Shown here one piece after another: positions 43,569 to 52,730 of a stretch of DNA of 64,000 nucleotides. The notes under the pieces are model-generated. The model was given only the letters and a program-made list of their open reading frames with translations, was not told the origin of the DNA and made no database searches. Both the position numbers and the translations under genes were made by a program. This DNA comes from AC-56 sp963798705. Its GTDB lineage: Bacteria > Actinomycetota > Thermoleophilia > Solirubrobacterales > 70-9. Within the stretch, counting starts at the first letter, position 1, and each line of letters starts with the position of its first letter. The stretch lies in the NCBI GenBank assembly GCA_963798705.1, contig CAWCTW010000005.1, forward strand, positions 2,294,001 to 2,358,000, given 5' to 3'.

Positions 43569-44840
43569 GTGTCAAGGCATCGGTGGGTCCTCCCGATTCT
43601 CGTGGCGGCGATGATCGTGGTGGCGGGGATATCGACATCGGCGCAGGCGAGGACTGCAGCTGATCACAGCACCGGTGTGGCGGGGACTGATTCCGGCCCA
43701 ACATTCACTGGGCTCGCGGCCTCGTTCCTCACCCACCCGCAGCCCGTACGGGGCACCGACGGGCGCTTCCACATCGCCTACGAGCTCATGCTGACGGACG
43801 CCGTGCAGTTCCCGCTCGACGTCACCCGAGTCGAGGTTCGCGATGGCAAAACCCACCGGGTTCTGCTCTCTCTCGACGGACATGCGCTGTCCTCGAGGAT
43901 GAATTCGATCGCCGGCGCGACGACGGGGAAGACGCCACCCGACACGACCCTGCTCGCTCCCTCCGGCTCGGCGGTCGTCTGGCTCGACGTCCGAGTGCGA
44001 CGGAAGGCGCGCGTGCCCGATGTCCTGCAGCATCGCGTTGTGTTCTCCACCCGCCCCCCACCGGGCGAGCAATCGATCCGGCTTTCAAGCCGGATCGGTC
44101 GCGTCTCGCTGCGGGCCCGAAAGCCGGTGGAGCTGGGCCCGCCCGCCCGCGGCGGCATCTGGGTGGCCGACGAGGGGTGCTGCGACAAGGACACCCATCA
44201 TCGTCGGGGCCTGCTCGTCGTGAATGGCAACGAGGTAGTCCCGCAACGCTTCGCGATCGACTGGATGAGGCTCGATCGGAAGCACCGGGCCTGGGTCGGC
44301 GACCCCGCCCGTTTGTCCAGCTACCGCAGCTACGGTCAGCGCCTGATCGCCGTCGCCGCCGGGAAGGTCATATTCGCCGCCGACGGCCGCCCGAACCAAA
44401 AGCCGCCGGACAATCCAATACCGCCGTCGGTCCCGGAGCTCCCCGGCAATCGGGTGATTCTGCGCGTCGGGCCGGGAATCTACGTGACCTATGCGCACAT
44501 GGTGCCGGGCTCCGTCCGAGTCCACGCCGGCGAGCGCGTTCGCCGTGGCCAGGCGGTGGGGCGGCTCGGTAACAGCGGCAACTCGGCCACGCCACACCTC
44601 CACCTCCAGGTCCAGATCACGCGAAGCTTCCTCAGCGACGGGTTGCCGTTCGTCTTCGACCGCTTCCGAGTCCTGGGCCAGATCACCGAGCCGTTCTCGG
44701 ACGAGAACCTCGGCCTGCGACCGAACGGAAAGCTGCCATTCGCCCCGGCCCGTCGTCCGGGTCCACGCCGACGCGAGATGCCGCTTTCGCAGAATGTCGT
44801 GCGATTCCCGGACGCGAGGTCGTCTGCGGGCCGGAAATAA
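43569..44840 (+). CDS. secreted M23 (LytM-type) peptidase
   Basis: About 423 residues from GTG 43569 (starts up to 43485 are open). A signal or anchor helix (WVLPILVAAMIVVAGISTSA) leads into a beta-rich N-terminal domain. The M23 domain has HHRRGLLVVNGNEVVPQRF with AIDW (metal His/Asp region), ERVRRGQAVGRLGNSGNS and PHLHLQVQ (HxH). These zinc enzymes cut peptidoglycan cross-bridges or act as scaffolds. In this subgroup the QRFAIDW motif is standard. It is the first intact gene in the island. Confidence 0.82.
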   Translation: MSRHRWVLPILVAAMIVVAGISTSAQARTAADHSTGVAGTDSGPTFTGLAASFLTHPQPVRGTDGRFHIAYELMLTDAVQFPLDVTRVEVRDGKTHRVLLSLDGHALSSRMNSIAGATTGKTPPDTTLLAPSGSAVVWLDVRVRRKARVPDVLQHRVVFSTRPPPGEQSIRLSSRIGRVSLRARKPVELGPPARGGIWVADEGCCDKDTHHRRGLLVVNGNEVVPQRFAIDWMRLDRKHRAWVGDPARLSSYRSYGQRLIAVAAGKVIFAADGRPNQKPPDNPIPPSVPELPGNRVILRVGPGIYVTYAHMVPGSVRVHAGERVRRGQAVGRLGNSGNSATPHLHLQVQITRSFLSDGLPFVFDRFRVLGQITEPFSDENLGLRPNGKLPFAPARRPGPRRREMPLSQNVVRFPDARSSAGRK

Positions 44841-45088
44841 GGACCGCAACCCGGACCGCGGTCGCGGCTATCGCTTCGCCTGACGGAATGCCGATGGCTC
44901 AGGTCAGGTGCTGTTGCTCAAGGGGGACAGCCCCAAACGAATAATCAAATGGCAAGCCCGCCCAGTGCTCCTCGTCGCGATGCGAGAGTTCGTCGTTCCG
45001 GTCAATCGTCGTGCACCGAGAGGAACGCCGGAATAAAAGGCTGTGCCGCCCCAGCCGCCGAAGGACGATGCCACCCGACGACGGCGGC

Positions 45089-45955
45089 TCAAAGGCCGCG
45101 CGAGAGGAACGTCTCCGCGACCCCGACCGAGAGTGCGGTGGCGAGGCCGAGGTAGGTGGCGCCGACGAGCAGCCTGGTCCTGATCGGGATCGCGTAGTAG
45201 CTGCGGCCCTCGGGCGTGGCGCGCACCTTCCATCGCCTCCAGCTCTCCATGCCGCCGAAGATCAGGATCAGGAAGAGGATCGGGCTCGGGTAGAAGATCG
45301 TCAGCGCGATCAGCCCCGCGAGACCCACCAGCCAGACCGCCGGGCTAAGCGCCGCCACCGCCCGGCCGCCGTCGAGCGGCACCACCGGCAGCAGGTTGAA
45401 GAGGTTGAGGACGAAACCGATGTAGGCGAGAGCCCGCCAGAAGTCACTGCCGGTCAGAAGCCAGATGGCGAGCGGGACGAGCGAGGCGAGCGTCCCCAGG
45501 ATCGGGCCCGCGAGCCCGACCCGGGCCTCGGCGGCCGCGTCCTTGCCCATCGACTTCGCCGAGATCACCGCACCAAGGAAGGGGATGAACATGGGCGCCG
45601 AGGCCTTGATCCCCTCGCGCCGAAGCTGGATCACGTGGCCGATCTCGTGCAGGAACAAGAGAAGGACGAACCCGAGCGCGAACGGGAGGCCGAAGAAAAG
45701 TCCATAGGCGGCGATCGAGAGCAGCATCGAGCCGAAGGTGGCGAGGAGCTTCAGCTTCGGGAGCAGGAAGATAAGCGCCTTCGCCTTCGCGAGGAGAACG
45801 CCGAGCGCCGCGAGGGCGCTGGCGAGCCGCTTGCCAACCCCGGGCCGGCCCGAGCCAGGGTGGATCGGCTCGTAGCCTTCGGGGGCTGGATTGGGCGGCG
45901 GGAGCGCTGGCTGAGTGGGTTGGTTAAAGCTCTCGGGAATGGTCAGATTGTCCAT
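45089..45955 (-). CDS. site-2-protease-family (M50) membrane metalloprotease
   Basis: A 288-residue polytopic protease. The zinc motif is LLLFLHEIGHVIQLRREG (HExxH within a helix). The second motif NLFNLLPVVPLDGGRAVAAL supplies the Asp ligand. About five other hydrophobic helices are visible. A Pro-rich 40-residue N-terminus is cytoplasmic. Such enzymes cleave membrane-bound regulators within the bilayer; no anti-sigma target is adjacent. 248 bases upstream of the M23 stop on the other strand hold nothing clear. Confidence 0.85.
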   Translation of the reverse strand: MDNLTIPESFNQPTQPALPPPNPAPEGYEPIHPGSGRPGVGKRLASALAALGVLLAKAKALIFLLPKLKLLATFGSMLLSIAAYGLFFGLPFALGFVLLLFLHEIGHVIQLRREGIKASAPMFIPFLGAVISAKSMGKDAAAEARVGLAGPILGTLASLVPLAIWLLTGSDFWRALAYIGFVLNLFNLLPVVPLDGGRAVAALSPAVWLVGLAGLIALTIFYPSPILFLILIFGGMESWRRWKVRATPEGRSYYAIPIRTRLLVGATYLGLATALSVGVAETFLSRGL

Positions 45956-45985
45956 CGCTTCATTAAATGTAGCCTTGTGGCTCCG

Positions 45986-46046
45986 TCAGGCCGCTAGGCG
46001 CACTCGCTCGACTATCCGTGCGTCGTAGCGAGAAACGAATCGGGCC
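45986..46046 (-). repeat. 61-bp repeat, copy 1 (C-terminal coding scar)
   Basis: Matches 54898-54958 at 58 of 61 bases, in direct orientation. Read on the minus strand both copies encode RFVSRYDARI(V/I)ERVRLAA-stop. Two of the three differences are silent third-position changes and the third is Val/Ile. This points to the 3' end of a once-coding gene family, not a non-coding repeat. Confidence 0.75.
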
Positions 46047-46085
46047 ACCTATCGGATTTCAGGGAGACGCACGAATCGCTGCTGC

Positions 46086-46110
46086 CTTCACGCGAGGCTG
46101 TCGCATAAAG
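46086..46110 (+). repeat. left arm of a 25-bp inverted repeat
   Basis: Pairs with 48186-48210 in inverted orientation, 24 of 25 bases. The arms enclose the transposase and the SnoaL-like gene at 47674. They could be element ends, but an IS1182-type element would be expected to end closer to the transposase. The shared word GCTGTCGCA also occurs at 54189. Confidence 0.6.
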
Positions 46111-46180
46111 ACCGGCGGGAGGGGGTCGGGCGCCGGTGAAACGGTCTGATCTGAAAACGGCAGGGGCTTTCGACCCCGGG

Positions 46181-47581
46181 TCAGGCTGTTGCCGCCGCCA
46201 GTTGGTGTCGGTGGAGCTTCAGGAGGTTGTGAGTGGCCGCGATCAGGCGCCATTCCGAGCGGGCGGCCGCCCGGCGTCGTCGTTTGAAGCGGTCGATCCG
46301 CCGGTTCGCCTTGATCTGGGCGAAGACCGGCTCGACCATGCACTGGCGTTTGGAGTAGAGCGCGCCGCCGGCCTCTGAGGCGATCACTCGTCGCATGAAG
46401 TCGTAGGGCCCGCCGAGCCGGTTCTTTCGTGGTCGGTTTCGGGTCGTGTCGGCGGCGACGATCGGGATGATCCCGCGCTCGCGAAGCGAGTCGATGTGTT
46501 CGTTTGACCAGTAGCCGGCGTCGGCCAGCACCACCCCAGGGCCGCCCTCAACGCCGGCGGTTGTGAGCTCGCGCTCGGCCGCCGCGATCATCGGCTCGAG
46601 CTGCTCGAAGTCGCCGCCCTTGGTGGTGATCTCGGCGGCGACGATGACCTGGTCGGAGGTGGTGACCGCCTGGGCGTTGTAAGCGGGCATGAAGTTGCGG
46701 CCGAACTTCATCCTGCGGGCGTCGGGATCGGTCGTGTTCAGCTTGTCGTCTGGTGTCGGCGGCGGTGAGTAGGGCTTCGGCGGCGAACCGAAGGGACGCC
46801 CGTTCTTCATCAGCCCGCGGGCGCGGTAGGCCTCGTAACGGCGGTTAGCCCGACGCTCCGCTTGCCAGTCTTCGGCCAGGCGTCGGCGACAGCTCTCAAG
46901 GCGCTTGGCGCGCTCGCGCCTCACCGACTCCGGGTTCTCGGCCCGCTCGCGCTCGAGCTCTTCCTTTGCCTGGCGAAGCCAGGCGCGGCGCCCGTTCGGG
47001 GTCCGAAGCCCCTCGGGGAGCTCATCGCCGCGGGCATCACCGTGGACCTCGTCCTCCGCGGCGTCGATGCGACCGGCCTCGGCGAGGATCTCGGCGGCGA
47101 TCTGCTTGTAGCTGCGGATCGCAGAGTCAGAAGCCGCAGCGGCGAGCTTGGTGCCGTCGACCGCGACGACGCCGACGTCGACGATCCCGGCCTTCACGCA
47201 GAGCCCCAGTACCCCACCGAAGAGGTCGGCCAGCGCCGCTTCGTGGCGGACGCGAAAGCGCGCGATCGTCGCGTGGTCGGGGACCTGGTTCGCGCAGATC
47301 ACCCGGAAGGCGACGTCCTCGCGGCAGCGGCGCTCGATCCCGCGCGAGGAGCGCTCGCCGACCGCGTAGGCGTAGGCGAACAGGGTCACCATCATCTGCG
47401 GCTCGTGGGCGGCGGCGCCTTGGCCGTCGGCTCGGTAGCAGGCGTAGAAGGGCTCGAGGTCGAGCTCACGCACCGCCTCGATCACGAACCAGGCGAGGTG
47501 GTCGTCATCGAGCCAGTCGCGGAGGCCCGGCGGCAGGAGCATTGGCTGGTCGCGGTCGCAGCTGAGGAAGTTCTGGGGCAT
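46181..47581 (-). CDS. IS1182-family transposase
   Basis: A 466-residue DDE transposase from ATG 47581 (the frame is open further, without homology). The N-terminal DUF772-type region is MPQNFLSCDRDQPMLLPPGL with HLAWFVIEAVREL. Catalytic acids: Asp in GVVAVDGTKLAAAASD, Asp in VVLADAGYWSNEH, Glu in CMVEPVFAQIKANRRIDRF. A long charged insert (residues 180-260) fits the family. Full length, so it may be active. Exact element ends are not certain; no target duplication was found. Confidence 0.85.
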   Translation of the reverse strand: MPQNFLSCDRDQPMLLPPGLRDWLDDDHLAWFVIEAVRELDLEPFYACYRADGQGAAAHEPQMMVTLFAYAYAVGERSSRGIERRCREDVAFRVICANQVPDHATIARFRVRHEAALADLFGGVLGLCVKAGIVDVGVVAVDGTKLAAAASDSAIRSYKQIAAEILAEAGRIDAAEDEVHGDARGDELPEGLRTPNGRRAWLRQAKEELERERAENPESVRRERAKRLESCRRRLAEDWQAERRANRRYEAYRARGLMKNGRPFGSPPKPYSPPPTPDDKLNTTDPDARRMKFGRNFMPAYNAQAVTTSDQVIVAAEITTKGGDFEQLEPMIAAAERELTTAGVEGGPGVVLADAGYWSNEHIDSLRERGIIPIVAADTTRNRPRKNRLGGPYDFMRRVIASEAGGALYSKRQCMVEPVFAQIKANRRIDRFKRRRRAAARSEWRLIAATHNLLKLHRHQLAAATA

Positions 47582-47673
47582 GGGGCCAGTTTCTCCCTGC
47601 AAACGGACGGAAACGGGGTGAGCGGTGCCCCGGCTGCTGTTCGTCCAGGGCGGGTGCTTCCGTCGCTCAGGGT

Positions 47674-48063
47674 TCAGGTGTCGAGCTGTCGGTGAACGGT
47701 TCCAAGGTTCCAGTAGTCGGCGCATCGCCGGATGCGGCCGCTCTCGAGGTCGAGGACCGTCACGCCGCGGACGGACCACCGCCTGTGCGTGGGTCCAAGC
47801 CCGTCGAATTCGCCGGCGTGGGTACCGCCCATCCTCCACTCGAGGACGCCCCGTCGGTCGTCCTCGAACGATCGGATCGGCTCGACTCGGAGGTCCGGGA
47901 ATGAGCCCAAGAACCCAATTGCCCACGCGTGGACTCCCGCGTGGCCTCGATTGACGATCTCAAACGCGACATCCTCGTACTCGCAATCCTCTGTGAAGAG
48001 TCGGGCGAGGCCGCCGACATCGTGCCTTGACCACGCGGCGGCCCATTGCTCTCCTAACGACAC
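47674..48063 (-). CDS. SnoaL/NTF2-like protein
   Basis: A 129-residue protein: SLGEQWAAAWSRHDVGGLAR, FTEDCEYEDVAFEIVNRGHA, FLGSFPDLRVEPIRSFEDD and a C-terminal RIRRCADYWNLGTV. It belongs to the ester-cyclase-like branch of the fold, not to the MSRENVE group found elsewhere here. It sits between the transposase and the right inverted-repeat arm and may be a passenger gene. Confidence 0.75.
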   Translation of the reverse strand: MSLGEQWAAAWSRHDVGGLARLFTEDCEYEDVAFEIVNRGHAGVHAWAIGFLGSFPDLRVEPIRSFEDDRRGVLEWRMGGTHAGEFDGLGPTHRRWSVRGVTVLDLESGRIRRCADYWNLGTVHRQLDT

Positions 48064-48185
48064 GATCTGCGCTCCATCGCCCCGACCCTATCCCCGGCGG
48101 CGCGGCGATCGCGCTCGGATCTACCGCCCCTATCGGCCTCCTCCAACGGAACGGCTCGCCTACGCCTCGCGCGGTCGCGTTGCGC

Positions 48186-48210
48186 CTTTATGCGACAGCC
48201 TCGCGCGAAG
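48186..48210 (-). repeat. right arm of the 25-bp inverted repeat
   Basis: Inverted partner of 46086-46110 with one mismatch. It lies 34 bases before the stop of the alpha/beta hydrolase. The remaining gap 48064-48243 shows no gene. Confidence 0.6.
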
Positions 48211-48243
48211 GGGGCAGTGATGAGTGTCGTCGTCATTGCCTCG

Positions 48244-48942
48244 TCATAGCCCGACGATCAGGTCGCGGACCTCGGCAGGCTGGGAGAGGAATGGGTGGTG
48301 GCCGGCGTCGAGTTCCACGACGCCGGTTGCTCGGCCGGCGAACTCGCGTTGCAGGTCGGCCGGGGTGCCCTGGTCCTGCGCGCAGACGAGGTACGTCGAG
48401 GGCACGTGGTGCCAGGCCGCTGACTGCACTGGCTGCTCTAGCACCGCCAGGCTCTGCCGGGCCGTCTTGTCCATGGCCTGTCGCTGGATCTCCGGATCGC
48501 AGTCCTGCAGGAACGTGTCGGCCAGGGCCTTCAACCGGACGGTGAACGTGCCGCCCTCGGGATCGATGTCGAGGAATGGGGCGGGCTCCTCACCGCCGAA
48601 CGAGGAGAGGCTCTGCCCGACCTCGGGCAGGTAGCTCGACACCAGCAGCAGATGGCGTACGGCGTCGACGCCCGCAGCTGCCTCCGCGGCGACGATGCCG
48701 CCGTAGCTGTGGGCCACCACGATGGTCGGCTCATCGCTCGCGGTCAAGACTTGCCGGACCGAGGCGACATCCTCGGCCAGCCCGGGTCCCTGCGCACCCA
48801 CCGGCTCACCCATCTCGCCGCAGCTGGGCAGGACGGGCGCATCGCTGGCGACGTCCCGCTCGGCCAGCAGCTCACCGGTCCGCTGCCACCACCACGGCCC
48901 GTCCTTGACGCATGCCCCGTGCACGAAAACGACCCTCATCAT
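48244..48942 (-). CDS. alpha/beta hydrolase
   Basis: A 232-residue esterase-like protein: VVFVHGACVKDGPWWW, nucleophile elbow TIVVAHSYGGIVAAEA (Ser near 80), and the late His in VELDAGHHPFLSQPAEV. This is the EstC/hydroxynitrile-lyase-like branch, without a large lid. The start is ATG 48942, with GAGGAGG upstream. The 200-base region ahead of it contains no gene. Substrate unknown. Confidence 0.83.
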   Translation of the reverse strand: MMRVVFVHGACVKDGPWWWQRTGELLAERDVASDAPVLPSCGEMGEPVGAQGPGLAEDVASVRQVLTASDEPTIVVAHSYGGIVAAEAAAGVDAVRHLLLVSSYLPEVGQSLSSFGGEEPAPFLDIDPEGGTFTVRLKALADTFLQDCDPEIQRQAMDKTARQSLAVLEQPVQSAAWHHVPSTYLVCAQDQGTPADLQREFAGRATGVVELDAGHHPFLSQPAEVRDLIVGL

Positions 48943-49142
48943 GACCTCCTCGACGGGTCTCGATCTGCGTCGGCGATGCTAGACCTACCGCTCGTTAGGC
49001 CCGAAAGCGGCTCCCCCTTCGCGCGAAGACGAGCACTACTCGCACGCGATGTGCGGCATCGCGACCCAGCGCCCACGGAGACTGCCGGTTCGCATGAAGC
49101 GGGTGCGAGCCGTCGTCCGAGTGGATGGCGCCGGGTTATGCA

Positions 49143-50408
49143 TCAATGCTGGGCCGCACAGGCGGCCGCCCGCTCGAGCAGCGCCGCCCGCTGTCGGGAG
49201 TTCGCTGTCAGCAGCGCCGCCCGCTCGAACTCGGCCCGGGCCTCATCGGGGCGGCCCAGCTTCTCCAGCAGGTCGCCGCGCACACTGGCCAGCAGGTGGT
49301 AGCCGTCGAGAATGGGCTCCTCCCGCAGGATCTCCACGGTCTCGAGCGCCGGCTGTGGCCCGTAGGCCATCCCGACCGCCACGGCGCGGTTGAGCTCGAC
49401 CACGGGCGAGGGCTGGAGCTGGGCTAGACCGTCGTAGAGGGCCACGATCCGCTCCCAGTCGGTGTCCGCGGCCACGCGGGCGCGAGCGTGGCAGGCGGCG
49501 ACACTGGCCTGGAGCGTGTACGGCCCGAGCGGGCCGCCGGTCGCGTACGCACGCTCGAGCGCCCGAAGCCCGCGGCCCACGAGGAGCCAGTCCCAGCGCG
49601 AGCGGTCCTGGTCGAGGAGCAGCACCTGGTTTCCCACGGCCGAGATCCGCGCCCGCGTTCGCGATGCCTGAAGCTCCATTAGGGCGACCAGCCCGTGGAC
49701 CTCTGCCTCGCCGGGCAACAGCTCCGCCAGGATCCGCCCGAGCCGCAGCGCCTCGTCGATCAACTCGGGCCGGACCAGTTCGTCGCCGCCGGTGGGTGAG
49801 TAGCCCTCGTTGAAAATCAGATAGATGACCTCGAGCACCGAGGCGAGGCGCCCGTGGAGCTCGCCCTGCCCCGGCACCTCGAACGGCACGCGCGCCGCCG
49901 ACAGCGTGCGCTTGGCCCGGACGATGCGCTGCGCGACAGTCGACTCGGACGTCAGGTACGCCCGCGCGATCTCCTTCGTCGTCAGCCCGCAGAGGAGCCG
50001 CAGGGTGAGCGCCACCCGCGCGTCGGTGGAAAGCACAGGATGGCAGGCAGTGAAGATGAGCCGCAGGAGATCGTCGTCGAACGGGTCGTCGGCTGCGGCC
50101 GCGAGGTCCTCGACGTCCGCCGAGCGGAGCTCGGCGTCGCGTCCGAGCTCCTCGGTCTTTCGCCGTTGGACCGCCGCGCGGCGCAGCCGGTCGATGCCGC
50201 GATGCTTGGCCGTGGCCATGAGCCAGGCGCCCGGGTTGTCCGGAACGCCCGACTCAGGCCACTGCTCGAGGGCATAGACGAGCGCCTCCTGGGCGAGGTC
50301 CTCGGCGAGCCCGACGTCGCGCACCTGGCGGGCGATGCCAGCGATCAGTCGCGCGGACTCGATCTGCCAGACCGCCTCGACCGTGCGCGGGACGTCAGGG
50401 CTGGCCAC
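49143..50408 (-). CDS. ECF42-type sigma factor with C-terminal DUF6596 domain
   Basis: A 421-residue sigma factor. Region 2 (EDLAQEALVYALEQWPESGV, AWLMATAKHRGIDRLRR) and region 4 (TLRLLCGLTTKEIARAYLTS with STVAQRIVRAKRTL) are followed by a 200-residue helical/TPR-like domain (YLIFNEGYSPTGGDE, ending in LGRPDEARAEFERAALLTAN). This layout is typical of ECF42, where the tail replaces an anti-sigma factor. The DGPF-motif protein immediately upstream (8-base gap) is the family's constant neighbour and probable target or partner. Confidence 0.87.
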   Translation of the reverse strand: MASPDVPRTVEAVWQIESARLIAGIARQVRDVGLAEDLAQEALVYALEQWPESGVPDNPGAWLMATAKHRGIDRLRRAAVQRRKTEELGRDAELRSADVEDLAAAADDPFDDDLLRLIFTACHPVLSTDARVALTLRLLCGLTTKEIARAYLTSESTVAQRIVRAKRTLSAARVPFEVPGQGELHGRLASVLEVIYLIFNEGYSPTGGDELVRPELIDEALRLGRILAELLPGEAEVHGLVALMELQASRTRARISAVGNQVLLLDQDRSRWDWLLVGRGLRALERAYATGGPLGPYTLQASVAACHARARVAADTDWERIVALYDGLAQLQPSPVVELNRAVAVGMAYGPQPALETVEILREEPILDGYHLLASVRGDLLEKLGRPDEARAEFERAALLTANSRQRAALLERAAACAAQH

Positions 50409-50416
50409 GGACCCGG

Positions 50417-50842
50417 CTAGGCGTCCGCCTCGACCTGGGCGCGCAGTTCCCGCTCCTTCTCACGCAGCTCGGGCGTAAGCTCCTCGCCGAAGTCGTCCTC
50501 CTCGAACACCGGCCGGATCTCCACCGCGGCCCGCTCGAGCTCGCTGCTCGGCATGCGCTTCGCCCACTCGATTGCCTCGTCCATCGACTTCACCTGCCAC
50601 AGCCAGTAGCCGGCGAGGAGCTCCTTGGTCTCGGCGAACGGGCCGTCGATCACCTTCCGCTCGCCTCCCTCGAGCGTGACGCGGACGCCCGTCGAGCTGG
50701 GATGAAGGCCCTCCGCGGCCAGCATGACCCCGGCCTTCACGAGATCCTCGTTGTAGGCCATCATCTGCTCGAGCTCCTTCTGGCTGGGCATCTGCCCCGC
50801 CTCACTCTCCTCCGTCGCCTTGACGAGCACCATGACTCGCAT
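50417..50842 (-). CDS. YCII/DGPF-motif protein, ECF42 partner
   Basis: A 141-residue ferredoxin-like YCII-related protein from ATG 50842, behind AGAGGAGGAG. It shows MRVMVLVKATEESEAG, the signature DGPFAETKELLAGYWLWQV and EIRPVFEEDDFG. DGPF proteins are regularly encoded with ECF42 sigma factors and are often in the regulon. They may bind small molecules; no reaction is established. Likely first in a two-gene operon with the sigma factor. Confidence 0.85.
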   Translation of the reverse strand: MRVMVLVKATEESEAGQMPSQKELEQMMAYNEDLVKAGVMLAAEGLHPSSTGVRVTLEGGERKVIDGPFAETKELLAGYWLWQVKSMDEAIEWAKRMPSSELERAAVEIRPVFEEDDFGEELTPELREKERELRAQVEADA

Positions 50843-51176
50843 TTCGTGGCTCCTCCTCTTGGTTGCGTTTGTCCCTTCTACCAGGGCGTCGAGCGAGCGG
50901 GGCAAAAATCGACACCCGAAAACCAGTCAAAGGCGGCGTGTGGCCCCGGGTAGTTGCCGCTGCTCGCCGCCCGGCCCGAGGCTGCGCCACGCCCTCGGCG
51001 AGCGCCCGCACCGATCCTGAACGGCGCCGACATACGTGCCTTCAATGTAGTTGTGAGCGCCCCGCTGCCCTTCGATCTGCGCTCCCCTGGGGGACGAGCA
51101 CGACGAGCCGCGCGCAGCGGCCTCGCTGCCCCTGCCTTGCGCGAAAAGCTGAAGCGCCCGCCGCCGTGGGGTCGGC
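50843..51176. other. gene-free stretch
   Basis: A 334-base region upstream of the DGPF gene. It must hold the promoter of the ECF42 operon. I see no coding frame with a ribosome site. The word TTGCGCGAAAAGCTGAAGC near 51133 resembles TTCGCGCGAAAAGCAGAAG at 54882. Confidence 0.5.
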
Positions 51177-51380
51177 TCAGTCTGAGCTCTCGCTCCCTCT
51201 CAGCGCCGCCACGTGGGCCGGATTGATGCCGATTGACTCGCCGGTGCTGTGCTCCTTAAACCAGGCCAGGCGAGCCTGACCCGATCGAGCGGCATCCGAG
51301 AGGCCCCTCTCGACCTCGTCCAAGCCCCCTTCCACCGTGTAGACGTCACCGTTTCCGAGCCTGATCTCTGCGTGAGGCAT
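51177..51380 (-). CDS. small hypothetical protein
   Basis: A 67-residue protein from ATG 51380 (ATG 51392 is also possible): MPHAEIRLGNGDVYTVEGGL, DEVERGLSDAARSGQARLAW and HSTGESIGINPAHVAALRGS. The strand-turn-helix-strand layout with INPAHV looks like a compact beta-grasp or SH3-like fold, common as unnamed actinobacterial proteins. No ribosome site is strong. Codon use is like its neighbours. Confidence 0.5.
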   Translation of the reverse strand: MPHAEIRLGNGDVYTVEGGLDEVERGLSDAARSGQARLAWFKEHSTGESIGINPAHVAALRGSESSD

Positions 51381-51787
51381 TGGCGCAAACATGACAGACG
51401 GCGGACCGAACCGAGCGCCTCCTTTCGTTCTGGGAGGAGATGACTGAACGAGCCTGCCAAGGGGAGGAGAATCCGATCGATGGCACACGATCATCCGATA
51501 AGGCGGGCGCGCCATGAAGACCAACACGGGAGCGCCCCCCACCGACCGGATGTTCCCGTCGCCGGGGTGCTACGCGATTCGATCGTCGGGATCACGTGCT
51601 TCCCTAATCCGCTGCCGAGGAGCGGCAAGCGGAGATCGCGGCGACGGCGGCGCCGCACAAAGCGTCCGTGACGTGAGCAGACGCGGCGTGGTCCAACGGC
51701 CCCGCGCTTCTGCTTCGCGTGATGAGCGGGCACCCTCCGTGTCCGTCGCCATCTGGCCCCTTGGGTGCCAGCAAGTAGCTTGCGGTC
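51381..51787. other. gene-free stretch
   Basis: A 407-base region between the small hypothetical protein and the frameshifted hydrolase. Short open frames here lack ribosome sites and read as Arg-rich noise. No RNA gene or clear terminator was found. Confidence 0.5.
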
Positions 51788-52593
51788 GTGGAGATCGTCC
51801 GAGCGAACGGGCTCGAGATCGCCTACGAGCGCGTCGGCAAGGGGCCGCCGCTCGTCTTCGTGCACGGGGCGGCCGACGATGGCCGGGTTTGGCAGCCACA
51901 GCTCGCCGGCCTGGCCGACGAGTTCACGGTCGTCGCCTGGGACCAACCGGGGGTGGGCCGCTCCTCTGATTTCCGTGGCGACTTCAGCCTCCCGGACTAT
52001 GCGAACTGCCTCGCGGCGGTGATCGAGGCGGTCGCGCGCGGCCCGGCGCACGTCGCCGGCATCTCCTGGGGCGGCACCGTCACATTGGAGCTGTACCGCC
52101 ACCACCCGGAGTTGGTCGCGACCCTGATCCTCGCCGATACCTACGCCGGCTGGAAGGGGTCACTTCCCGACGAGGAGGTCCGCGCGCGGGTCGAGGGAAT
52201 GGGTCAGGCGCTGGCCGCACCCGCCGAGCCGTTCGAGACCGCCGGTGCCTTCCCGGGGTTGTTCGCCGGTGAGCCGCCCGCCGAGTTCGTTCCCTTGCTC
52301 GAGGAGATCGCCACCGCTGTCCGGCCCGAGGCCTCAAGACCCAACTGCGCGTGATGGCAGACGCCGACCAGCGCGATCTGCTGGCCCGAATCGCCGTGCC
52401 GACCCTGCTGGTCTGGGGCGAGCTGGACGCGCGCTCGCCGCTCCGCATCGCCGAGCAATTCGAGCGGGCGATCCCGGACAGCAAGCTCGTCCTGATTCCC
52501 GGCGCCGGCCACATGAGCAACCTGGAGCGGCCCGACCAGTTCAACCAGCCCGTGCGTGAGTTCTGCCGCGCCCATCCACCGGCTTCCAGCTGA
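51788..52593 (+). pseudogene. alpha/beta hydrolase split by one frameshift
   Basis: The first frame (GTG 51788) has LVFVHGAADDGRVWQPQLAG and the elbow HVAGISWGGTVTLEL. It stops at 52354. The rest follows one base out of frame: DLLARIAVPTLLVWGELDAR (catalytic Asp) and LVLIPGAGHMSNLERPDQF (His). A missing G around 52330, between RPE and LKTQLR, explains it. All catalytic residues are intact, so a recent mutation or a sequencing error is likely. Confidence 0.72.
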
Positions 52594-52730
52594 GCCTCAG
52601 GCATCGCACCGGCTGCTCCCTTGCGCGACGGGCGACAGAGCGGTGACCGCCGGGCCTGTCAGCGCTCAGATCCGAGGCCAGCGGCTGGTCCTGACGCATC
52701 GCGTGCGCGAGATCAGGTCAGAGTGCGCGC

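Noticed and set aside
46111..47660. Classical terminal inverted repeats close to the transposase gene.
   Set aside because: Only weak partial matches (around GCAGGG) were found on both sides, and no target-site duplication could be defined.
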